From NCBI RefSeq assembly GCF_900101835.1, contig NZ_FNAF01000001.1:62001-126000 (forward strand): a stretch of 64,000 bases of DNA. Direction: 5' to 3'. Under the pieces are notes generated by a model that worked only from the letters and a program-made list of their open reading frames with translations, searched no databases and was not told the origin of the DNA. Below, in pieces: positions 44,217 to 52,530 of the stretch; positions within the stretch are counted from its first letter, which is position 1, and every line of letters begins with the position of its first letter. Made by a program: the position numbers and the translations under genes. Source of the DNA: Peptococcus niger. GTDB taxonomy: Bacteria; Bacillota; Peptococcia; Peptococcales; Peptococcaceae.

Positions 44217-45264
44217 AACCGTATATCTTTCTATTTTTAAGGTGTTCTTCATAGGTGCTTGCAAAAACGTGAGCATTGTGTGTTTGAGTGTTAAAAAGGT
44301 AAAAGTAATAATTTGTCTTTGCAGGGTTTGCCGCAGCGACCAAGGAAGTCATGCTTGGATTGCAGATGGGCGATGGCGGAAATCCCTTGTGCTGATAAGT
44401 ATTATAAGGCGACTTCAACTCATAATCAGCATAATTCAAAGACCTGCCCGGTGCGCCCATGGCATATACAATGGTGGCATCACACTGTAAGGGCATGTTT
44501 TTCTTTAAGCGATTAACGTATACAGAAGCAATCGCGGGCTTTTCACCGTCGCTACGCGCTTCACGTTCCAGCATAGAGGCTAGAATAACGGTTTCGCGAT
44601 CGTTTAATTTATTTGTTCGCTTTGGAATTTTATCAAAGTGAGCGGAAAAATTATCCAGCATCAGCTCCATAATGCTTTCCGAATCCATATTATCTTCATA
44701 TTCATAAGTGCCGGGAAATAAGTAACCTTCCAATCGGGTATCATCCTGACCGGGGGATACAAGAAAAGGATACCCTTCAAAAGCGCCGTTTCGTACTGTT
44801 TTCCAAAATTCCTTTTTACTACAAATTTCTTTTTTTTCAAACAAGGTAGCAATGTCACTCAGGGTTACCCCTTGTGGGATGGTGATGACACGAGCAGCAC
44901 CTTTTGGCCGCATAACAATCATACTGATGCGCTTGAGTGGCATAGCGGCACTAAGACGATAGGTTCCCGGGCGAGCTTTTGCATTGTTGCAATGAGCCTT
45001 AACATAAGCGATAAAGTTGGCATTATTTTTGATTAAGCCTTCATGTTCCAGACGCATAGCAATGGTTTCAAGATTATCGCTTGGGTCTACAACAAAATCA
45101 ACGCGTTCAGTTTCTTCCAAATTGGCAATTTCGTCACCGGATACGTTACCATCAAGATGATTGTAAAATACAAACCCGATCACACAAATGAGGATCAAAG
45201 CCGGCAAAATAGCATACCAACGAATTCGGCGGGTACTTTTATGATTTTTTCGGGATGATGCCAT
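44209..45264 (-). CDS. mltG: Endolytic murein transglycosylase MltG
   Basis: A 351-residue membrane protein that cuts nascent glycan strands. It has one N-terminal membrane helix (IRWYAILPALILICVIGFVF), a LysM-like segment (~100-150), and a YceG domain with the catalytic Glu in ASMLEREAR. The conserved PYNTYQHKGFPPSPICNPS follows. The SD GAGGTGAG precedes the ATG. It lies 26 bases after pgsA. Confidence 0.94.
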   Translation of the reverse strand: MASSRKNHKSTRRIRWYAILPALILICVIGFVFYNHLDGNVSGDEIANLEETERVDFVVDPSDNLETIAMRLEHEGLIKNNANFIAYVKAHCNNAKARPGTYRLSAAMPLKRISMIVMRPKGAARVITIPQGVTLSDIATLFEKKEICSKKEFWKTVRNGAFEGYPFLVSPGQDDTRLEGYLFPGTYEYEDNMDSESIMELMLDNFSAHFDKIPKRTNKLNDRETVILASMLEREARSDGEKPAIASVYVNRLKKNMPLQCDATIVYAMGAPGRSLNYADYELKSPYNTYQHKGFPPSPICNPSMTSLVAAANPAKTNYYFYLFNTQTHNAHVFASTYEEHLKNRKIYGYD

Positions 45265-45290
45265 ATGCTCACCTCAGTAGGGATTAAAAG

Positions 45291-45806
45291 TTATTGCCAG
45301 GAGATCTTTCGACTGAACTTCACCAGATAATCTACCGCTGATACGATCGTTAAAAGAACGGCGATGTAAATCAAGGCCGTACCAAAAGGCCATTCTAAAA
45401 TAAGCAGAAAAATGGCCACCATTTGGGTCACTGTTTTAAATTTTCCCCAGGGACCGGCCGCAATGACAATGCCCTCTGAAGAAGCAACCGCACGCAAACT
45501 GGTAATACCTAATTCTCTGGCCAGTATGATAATGACCACCCAAATAGCCACCTTATTTTGTACACACAGGGCAATTAAAGCGGTCAGCACCAATAATTTA
45601 TCCGCCAGTGGATCCATGATTTTACCATAATTGGTCACCAGGTTATTTTTTCGTGCCAAATAGCCATCTAAAAAATCTGTACATGAGGCAAGCAGAAATA
45701 TGACGGCGGCAAAAATGGCGGACCTTCCTGAGCCAATCATTTGTGCAATTAAATATATTGGAATCATCGCCATGCGGGCGGTGGTCAACATATTAGGCAA
45801 GTTCAT
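45291..45806 (-). CDS. pgsA: CDP-diacylglycerol-glycerol-3-phosphate 3-phosphatidyltransferase
   Basis: A 171-residue membrane enzyme making phosphatidylglycerol phosphate. The CDP-alcohol motif is complete: DGYLAR, eight residues, Gly, then DPLAD. It has about five membrane helices and starts MNLPNMLTTARM. The start overlaps the end of rimO by 14 bases, so the two are coupled, an order common in Bacillota. Confidence 0.94.
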   Translation of the reverse strand: MNLPNMLTTARMAMIPIYLIAQMIGSGRSAIFAAVIFLLASCTDFLDGYLARKNNLVTNYGKIMDPLADKLLVLTALIALCVQNKVAIWVVIIILARELGITSLRAVASSEGIVIAAGPWGKFKTVTQMVAIFLLILEWPFGTALIYIAVLLTIVSAVDYLVKFSRKISWQ

Positions 45807-47148
45807 CAATTATCAACTCCCCGACAAGATCGTATTCATCAACACCCGTTAAACGGACTTGAACAACATCCCCTACTTGAAGGGCACCAGGCGCTGCCTT
45901 GAGCAAAATAAAGGGATCAATTTCCGGCGCTTCCGCATAACTCCGTGCCAGGTAGAGCCCGGGAATATCAGGGCTAATTTCTTCAATAACCGCTTCTCTA
46001 ACCTCGCCTTCAGCTGCCCGATGTTTATCTTGCATAATTTGAAATTGTTCTTCCATCAACCTTTCAGCTCGTTCTTCACGAACATCTTCCGGCACCTGAT
46101 TGGTCATTTGGCCAGCAGGCGTATGATCTTCCTGCGAATAAGGAAAAACACCGACACGGTCTAGCTTGGCCTTTCGCAAAAACTGCAGCAATTGGTCAAA
46201 CTGCTCATCACTTTCGCCCGGATAACCGGTGATAAAGGTGCTCCGGAAAACCATGTCCGGAACGGCTTGACGAAAACGGGCTAAAATATTTTCAATTTCT
46301 GCCCGTGTAATATGTCGCCGCATGGAGGCTAAAATAGCATCATCTATGTGCTGTAAAGGAATGTCGATATAATGGCATATTTTTTCTTCCGTTTTAAAGC
46401 AATGGATTAAGTCATCCGTAATGTGGTCTGGGTAGGCGTATAAAACCCTTATCCAGTCAAGGCCCGGGACTTGACACAGCTCATGCAAGAGGTTGGCCAG
46501 TTGAGGTTTTCCGGTTAAATCAATGCCATAGTAGGTGGTATCTTGGGCAATAACAATCAGCTCACGGATGCCTTCTGCCGCTAATTTTTTTGCTTCAGCA
46601 ATAATATCTTCCGAAGCTCTTGACCGATAAGGGCCCTGCATATCAGGGATGGCGCAATAAGAGCAGCGGTTGTTACAGCCTTCTGCAATCGACAAGTAGG
46701 CATAATAATCTGGTGTGCTAACCAGCCTGCCGGCATAGTCCTCTGTTCCCGGTAAACGCCAGTAAGTATCAACCTGGATGGGGTCTGTTGAGTGGCCGTA
46801 ATACTCTTGGATAATTTCCACAATATGATCATAACCGGTCGTCCCTAAAAACAAATCGACTTCCGGCATGGCCGATTTTAGCTCATCTGCATATTTTTGT
46901 ACCAGGCAGCCCAAGGCAATTAAAAGCTCGAGTTTGCCACTTTCTTTATAGTCGGCATATGCCAACAATGTATTAATGGATTCTTCTTTTGCCGCTGTTA
47001 TAAAGCCACAGGTATTGACGATGATGACTTCCGCTTCGTGCGGTAGGTCCGTCAATTCAAAAGTGCCGGAAGACAATAAACCTGCCATCACTTCACTATA
47101 TACAGTATTTTTGGCGCAACCCAGGGTTTCGATGTAAATCTTCTTCAC
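45793..47148 (-). CDS. rimO: Ribosomal protein uS12 methylthiotransferase RimO
   Basis: A 451-residue radical SAM enzyme. The N-terminal MTTase domain has IETLGCAKNTVYSEVMAG and further cluster Cys (NTCGF, GCLVQ). The radical SAM site is CNNRCSYCAIP. A C-terminal TRAM domain (VGDVVQVRLTGVDEYDLVG) follows. GCAKN is typical of RimO rather than MiaB. It methylthiolates Asp of S12. Confidence 0.93.
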   Translation of the reverse strand: MKKIYIETLGCAKNTVYSEVMAGLLSSGTFELTDLPHEAEVIIVNTCGFITAAKEESINTLLAYADYKESGKLELLIALGCLVQKYADELKSAMPEVDLFLGTTGYDHIVEIIQEYYGHSTDPIQVDTYWRLPGTEDYAGRLVSTPDYYAYLSIAEGCNNRCSYCAIPDMQGPYRSRASEDIIAEAKKLAAEGIRELIVIAQDTTYYGIDLTGKPQLANLLHELCQVPGLDWIRVLYAYPDHITDDLIHCFKTEEKICHYIDIPLQHIDDAILASMRRHITRAEIENILARFRQAVPDMVFRSTFITGYPGESDEQFDQLLQFLRKAKLDRVGVFPYSQEDHTPAGQMTNQVPEDVREERAERLMEEQFQIMQDKHRAAEGEVREAVIEEISPDIPGLYLARSYAEAPEIDPFILLKAAPGALQVGDVVQVRLTGVDEYDLVGELIIDELA

Positions 47149-47163
47149 GCAGTACTTCCTCCG

Positions 47164-49527
47164 TTATTTTTGTTGATTGCCAAATTGGCGATCATACTCC
47201 TCCATAGTCATCTTGATTTGCCTCGGTTTGCTGCCTTCATAAGGACCCACATAGCCCAATTCTTCCAGTTGATCAATAATCCGCGCAGCACGTGTATAGC
47301 CAATGCGGAAATGACGTTGCAGCATGGAGATGCTGGCTTGACCATTTTCAATAAAGAGCCGGCAAGCCTCTCCAATCAAATCATCGTATGCCGCTTCATC
47401 GCTGTCCGTCTGATTTTTCATTTCTGCTGCGATATTTTCAGCCGCCATCACATCTTCATTGTAATCCGGTTTGGCTTCCGCTTTAACGGCATCAACGACA
47501 GCATCAATTTCATCATCTGTTACGAAAACGCCCTGAACACGTTTTGGTTTGGCCATGCCTGCCGGATAAAAGAGCATGTCCCCGCGGCCTAATAATTTTT
47601 CAGCCCCACCCATGTCTAAGATGGTCCGTGAATCCACCTGGGAGGATACGGCAAAGGCAATACGAGATGGAATATTTGCCTTAATAATCCCGGTAATGAC
47701 ATCAACAGAGGGCCGTTGCGTCGCAATCACCAGGTGCATACCGGCGGCACGCGCCATTTGAGCCAATCGACAGATGGCATCTTCCACATCAGCCGGTGCC
47801 ACCATCATTAAATCGGCCAACTCATCAATGATAATAACGATGTTCGGTAAAGTTTCTGTTTCCGCTGAAAACTCACCCTTGGCTTGACGTTCCAAACATT
47901 TTTCATTGTACCGGCGGATATCTTTTGCTCCGCTGGCAGCAAATTTTTCATAGCGGCTTTCCATTTCTTTGACAGCCCACCGTAAGGTTGCAGCCGCTTT
48001 TTTAGGATCGGTTACGACCGGTGCCAGCAAATGGGGAATACCGTTGTAGTTGCCCAGTTCAACCATTTTAGGGTCGATCATCAACAGCTTTACTTCATAC
48101 GGTTTTGCTTTATACAAGAGGCTCATAATCAAAGCGTTTAAGCAAACGCTTTTCCCGGATCCGGTAGAACCAGCGATCAGCAGGTGGGGCATTTTTGATA
48201 AATCTGTAATGATGGATTGCCCGCTAATGTCTTTACCTAAAACAACGCTCAAAGGGCTCTCAGCGGCCTGAAAAGCCTGCCCGGCAATCAGTTCTTTGAT
48301 CCGGACAACCCGCGCCCTTTTATTCGGCACTTCAATGCCAACGGCAGGCTTGCCCGGAATGGGCGCCTGGATACGGATGCCGGTTGTTGCCAAGTTTAAA
48401 GCCAAATCATCGGACAAGTTGAGGATTTTACTGACCTTAACACCGGCTGCCGGCTGAAATTCATATTCAGTGATGGTTGGCCCCACACTGACTGCGTTAA
48501 TGCTTCCATTAACACCAAAATTCGCTAAAGTATCCACTAAAATTTTTGCATTGCTGTCAATTTCATCTTGATTGATATCCAAGCCTTTTTTAGGGATATC
48601 CTCCAATAAATCAACAGATGGCAAATGGTATATTTGCTGTGGCGAATGCGCCTGAGAGGCCACAGCATCCGCTAAGCCGCTCTCAACATAGGATTGAACT
48701 TTTTGGCGTGTTTCCTCTTCCCTCAGTTCTTCTTCAAACTCTTTTAAATTGCTGATAAAAATTGTTTGGTCATTTTCAGGATTATTATTAATGGTAATTT
48801 TTTTCTTTGCAGAAGCCTTTTTGGGCAGAGCCTTGACATCACCTGCTTTATCAATTTGTGATGCATGTTCTCGCTTGGGCAGGCGCTGACGCATTTTGGC
48901 GAATAAACCCTCATCCTTCTTCTCTGGCAGACCAGACTGATCGTCCACAAACACGAAATGCTTAAACTGTTGAACAAATCGCGCCAGAGCAGGGCGGGCA
49001 TTTTGCGCCAATAATGCCAACCAAACCAACAATTTACCATTAGAGCCGTAATATAAAAACAAAACCATACCTGCCAGCATGATAAAGCGGGTACCTGTTG
49101 CCCCAAATAACTTGACGAACAAAAATGACACAAGCGCGCCAATCAACCCACCGCCAATGCCATCTCTTCCATAGGCAAAACTTTTTTCCGGTTCAATGTT
49201 TAAGTGTTTCATGCCTAAAAACAGGACCGCAATGCCGATAAAAGCAATCACTTGACGGCGGTTCGGCGAAAATCTCGGAATGCTCAAATGAACGCCGGCA
49301 GCACCGACTAAAATAGGAACAAGCCATCCGCCAGAACCGGCCAACGAATGAATCACACGATAAAAGAATGCACCGAGAACGCCCAACTCTTCCCCTAAAT
49401 TAGAGGGATGAACACCGGCCCCTCGCGCTAAAATCCAAATCATATATCCAGCTAAAACAATTAGCACTAGACCGCTTAAAACGCGCAAGACAATATTTGA
49501 TCGATCAAGCGTTTTTTTTCTTGTCAC
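47164..49527 (-). CDS. ftsK: DNA translocase FtsK/SpoIIIE
   Basis: A 787-residue ATPase that moves chromosome DNA through the division septum. Four membrane segments lie within ~20-170, then a charged linker. The motor has Walker A GSTGSGKSVCLNAL and IIIDELADLMM, and FIENGQASISMLQRHFRIGY begins the DNA-reading gamma domain. I chose GTG 49527 since GGAGG lies eight bases upstream; ATG 49542 is itself part of that SD. The vegetative versus sporulation form cannot be told from sequence. Confidence 0.93.
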   Translation of the reverse strand: MTRKKTLDRSNIVLRVLSGLVLIVLAGYMIWILARGAGVHPSNLGEELGVLGAFFYRVIHSLAGSGGWLVPILVGAAGVHLSIPRFSPNRRQVIAFIGIAVLFLGMKHLNIEPEKSFAYGRDGIGGGLIGALVSFLFVKLFGATGTRFIMLAGMVLFLYYGSNGKLLVWLALLAQNARPALARFVQQFKHFVFVDDQSGLPEKKDEGLFAKMRQRLPKREHASQIDKAGDVKALPKKASAKKKITINNNPENDQTIFISNLKEFEEELREEETRQKVQSYVESGLADAVASQAHSPQQIYHLPSVDLLEDIPKKGLDINQDEIDSNAKILVDTLANFGVNGSINAVSVGPTITEYEFQPAAGVKVSKILNLSDDLALNLATTGIRIQAPIPGKPAVGIEVPNKRARVVRIKELIAGQAFQAAESPLSVVLGKDISGQSIITDLSKMPHLLIAGSTGSGKSVCLNALIMSLLYKAKPYEVKLLMIDPKMVELGNYNGIPHLLAPVVTDPKKAAATLRWAVKEMESRYEKFAASGAKDIRRYNEKCLERQAKGEFSAETETLPNIVIIIDELADLMMVAPADVEDAICRLAQMARAAGMHLVIATQRPSVDVITGIIKANIPSRIAFAVSSQVDSRTILDMGGAEKLLGRGDMLFYPAGMAKPKRVQGVFVTDDEIDAVVDAVKAEAKPDYNEDVMAAENIAAEMKNQTDSDEAAYDDLIGEACRLFIENGQASISMLQRHFRIGYTRAARIIDQLEELGYVGPYEGSKPRQIKMTMEEYDRQFGNQQK

Positions 49528-49567
49528 GGACGTCACCTCCATATCAATAAAATACAATATCTAATCT

Positions 49568-49596
49568 ATTTTATCATGCCTTGACGATAATGAAAA
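49568..49596 (-). promoter_or_regulatory. Promoter of the ftsK-rimO-pgsA-mltG operon
   Basis: On the - strand: TTTTCA (49596-49591), 17 bp, TAAAAT (49573-49568) with a TGA extension. It lies in the only sizeable gap (49528-49615) of the leftward block, between miaA and ftsK. Confidence 0.55.
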
Positions 49597-49615
49597 GTTT
49601 TTATATCTAAAAATA

Positions 49616-50539
49616 TTATCGCTCAGCTTGATAGGCCTCAACAATTAATTGAGCAGCTTCCTCCCGACTGACCTGGTCCAGATCAATCCACTGTAAATTA
49701 GGATCGCGACGGAACCAGGTTAATTGGCGTTTGGCAAATCGGCGCGTATTTTTTTTGACCGTTCGCACCGCTTCTTCTAAGCCAATATCACCGTTAAAAT
49801 AGGGGATAAACTCTTTAACCCCAATCGCCCGCATGGCCGGCGTATCCGACGGTAAGCCCAAGGCCCGTATTGCCTTCACTTCAGCCAAAAGACCTTGCGC
49901 CATCATTTGATCTACCCGCGCATTAATCCGCTCATAAAGACGCGCCCTATCCATCGTTAAACAAAAAAAGTGCAAGTCATAAGGGCTGTAGGCGTACCTC
50001 TCTGTCATACGATGTTGAGCCGTGTCCACTTGCCGTAAATATAGCAATTCCAAGGCACGGGTAACACGCCGTTCATCGGTTGGCTCTACACCGACCATCA
50101 ATTCGGACGCCTGGTCTTGTAAAAGGTCAACGGCGGCTTGCAAGCCATGACACTTTATGTAATTTTCCGCCTCACTCCGATAATGGGCATCGGTATCGGC
50201 AAACTGAAAATCATAAATAAGCCCGTTGACATACAGTCCGGTCCCCCCCACGACAAAAGGCACTTTGTGGCGCTCGGCAATTTCTCTAATGTGCTGCCGC
50301 GCTGCCTTTTGAAACTGAGCTGCCGAATAAGCTTGGGTCGGTTCTCGTTCAGCGATGCCGTAATGAGGAATGCCACACATTTCTTCTATCGATGGCTGCG
50401 CCGTACTAATGGCCATTCCTCGATAAATTTGCATAGAATCGCCGGATATTATTTCGGCATCTAAGGCCTGGGCCACACGAATGCTTAAATCTGTCTTGCC
50501 GCTGGCTGTTGGTCCCACCAGAACCAATAACTTTTGCAT
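49616..50539 (-). CDS. miaA: tRNA dimethylallyltransferase MiaA
   Basis: A 307-residue enzyme that adds isopentenyl to A37 of tRNAs reading U-initial codons. Walker-like GPTASGKTDLSIRVA, ISGDSMQIYRGM, VGGTGLYVNGL and the basic C-terminal RRFAKRQLTWFRRD are all present. It follows mutL by 10 bases, a frequent mutS-mutL-miaA order. Confidence 0.96.
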   Translation of the reverse strand: MQKLLVLVGPTASGKTDLSIRVAQALDAEIISGDSMQIYRGMAISTAQPSIEEMCGIPHYGIAEREPTQAYSAAQFQKAARQHIREIAERHKVPFVVGGTGLYVNGLIYDFQFADTDAHYRSEAENYIKCHGLQAAVDLLQDQASELMVGVEPTDERRVTRALELLYLRQVDTAQHRMTERYAYSPYDLHFFCLTMDRARLYERINARVDQMMAQGLLAEVKAIRALGLPSDTPAMRAIGVKEFIPYFNGDIGLEEAVRTVKKNTRRFAKRQLTWFRRDPNLQWIDLDQVSREEAAQLIVEAYQAER

Positions 50540-50549
50540 ATGCTCTCCT

Positions 50550-52517
50550 TTACGGTTTTGCCGTAAAACTACCGCGTTTAAAAAATCGATAGAGTTCGTT
50601 CATGCTGATTTCAATAAATATTGGCCGCCCATGAGGACATGTCTTAGGGGTTGAGAGTTTTGATAAACTCTGTATCAGCGCGTGTTGTTCTGCATGACTT
50701 AAGGGCCAATTTGCCTTCACCGCCGACTTGCAGGCACGAGTGGTCAATAACTCTTCCCGCAACTCGGCCAAAGTAAGGCGGGGCTTATCTTCAAAGAGGG
50801 CCAATATATCTAAAATAAAACCCTGTATATTGGGAACTTGCACCAGAGTTGCGGGCAAGGCGATAATATTATAGTGGTCGTCCTCGTCAATTTCAATAAT
50901 GATGCCCATATCCCTCAGGACCAAAATAGCCCGGTTGGCCGTTTCTTTTTGTGCCGGGGTTAAGGACAGCTGAAAAGGATGTAAAAGACGCTGGGCAGAG
51001 ACATCTTGTGTCCGCTCTACTTGCATGAGGCTGTCATAGAGGATGCGTTCATGGCAGGTATGTTGATCAATGATGTATAGAGCGTTCTTATTTTGAGCCA
51101 AAATAAAGGTATTGTTCAGTTGACCAATCACTTGTAGAGACGCCAGCTCACCGACCGATAAGGGGTCATCAAGTGCAGCGTCCAAGGAGCTGCTTAAAAA
51201 TCCACGCGTTGCAGATTGGTCCTTTGCCGCCTCGGCTGCTCCAAGAACCGCTTCCTGTAAATTTGACTCCAGCTGATAAGGATATGCTTGGTCCGCTACT
51301 TGCCTTGGCTTCTCATCGTCTGCCGGAGCCGGCATTATAGCTTCATCAGGTGCGGTGAATGAAAGGCGTTGAGGCATCGGAAAAGTATGCCCACCCATCG
51401 AGCTGATATCAGTTTCAGCTGATAACAAGTCTTGCAAAGACCCGTCAGCCTCTTCTCCGGTTTCCCTCGCACCATTTTTCTCATCAGAAGCCATGGCGGC
51501 AGGTGTAAAGGCCAAGGCGACATGGTCCTGCCAGATGACATCCCGGATAGCATCTTCCAACTGTGTCTGCCATAGCCCCGGATGGGCAATTTTTACAGTT
51601 GTCTTGGCCGGATGAATATTAACATCTAAAACATCCGCCGGGACAGAAAGCTTCAGCAGAACAGACGGAAAACGGCCACTAGGTATATAAGTGTGGTAAG
51701 CATTCTCGATCAAGGTATTGATGTCACGATTTTTTACCCACCGCCCATTGACAAAAATCGTCATTTCTTTACGGTTTTTACGCGTAACGGTGGCATCACT
51801 CATCCAAGCTTCAGCCTGGATGCCCGGGGCAAGTTCTGTTGGCTGTAAATGCAAGAGGTGACCGCTCAAATCAGAGCTGCGAAAATAGACAAAACGGTCT
51901 TCAGCCGAATCACGACCGACCGTCGTGTAAATAAGCTGGTCGTTATGCCACAACATCAGGGTAATGGTCGGATATGCGGTTGCATATACGCTGAATAATT
52001 CCGCCACAAGGCCAAACTCATAGGCTTCCGATTTTACAAACTTGCGCCGCGCCGGGACATTATAAAAAAGATTACGAACCTCCAGCTGAGTTCCCTGTCG
52101 GGGGGCTGAGGGTTCAAATCTTTCCTCCTGCTCCGCTGCAGGTGTATATTGCCAGGCGGTTTCTTTTTTATCGACACCGCTGGTGATATTGACCTGGCTA
52201 ACCGTTGCAATGCTGGCCAAGGCTTCGCCGCGAAAGCCAAAACTGTGCAAGGCGAATAAATCGTTAAAATCTTTTATTTTACTCGTAGCATGACGCTCAA
52301 AAGCCAGCGGTAAGTCTTCTTTAACCATACCGCAACCGTTATCCGTCACTTGAATAAGGCGCAAGCCCCCACCCAGTAATTTTATTTCAATGGTATCGGC
52401 ACCGGCATCAATTGCATTTTCCAAAAGTTCCTTTACCACGGATACCGGTCGTTCAATGACCTCGCCAGCAGCTATTTTATTGGCAATTTGTGTGCTGAGA
52501 ATGCGAATTTGCCCCAT
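50550..52517 (-). CDS. mutL: DNA mismatch repair protein MutL
   Basis: A 655-residue GHKL ATPase with a C-terminal endonuclease. The N-domain has KIAAGEVIERPVSVVKELLENAID and FGFRGEALASI. The linker (~335-460) is variable and acidic. The endonuclease motif reads DQHTCHERILYD, where DQHA and a final Glu are usual; ACKSAVKAN and CPHGRPIF, metal-site blocks, are intact. It should nick the new strand, since no mutH is expected in this phylum. Confidence 0.95.
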   Translation of the reverse strand: MGQIRILSTQIANKIAAGEVIERPVSVVKELLENAIDAGADTIEIKLLGGGLRLIQVTDNGCGMVKEDLPLAFERHATSKIKDFNDLFALHSFGFRGEALASIATVSQVNITSGVDKKETAWQYTPAAEQEERFEPSAPRQGTQLEVRNLFYNVPARRKFVKSEAYEFGLVAELFSVYATAYPTITLMLWHNDQLIYTTVGRDSAEDRFVYFRSSDLSGHLLHLQPTELAPGIQAEAWMSDATVTRKNRKEMTIFVNGRWVKNRDINTLIENAYHTYIPSGRFPSVLLKLSVPADVLDVNIHPAKTTVKIAHPGLWQTQLEDAIRDVIWQDHVALAFTPAAMASDEKNGARETGEEADGSLQDLLSAETDISSMGGHTFPMPQRLSFTAPDEAIMPAPADDEKPRQVADQAYPYQLESNLQEAVLGAAEAAKDQSATRGFLSSSLDAALDDPLSVGELASLQVIGQLNNTFILAQNKNALYIIDQHTCHERILYDSLMQVERTQDVSAQRLLHPFQLSLTPAQKETANRAILVLRDMGIIIEIDEDDHYNIIALPATLVQVPNIQGFILDILALFEDKPRLTLAELREELLTTRACKSAVKANWPLSHAEQHALIQSLSKLSTPKTCPHGRPIFIEISMNELYRFFKRGSFTAKP

Positions 52518-52530
52518 ACAATCAGCCTTT

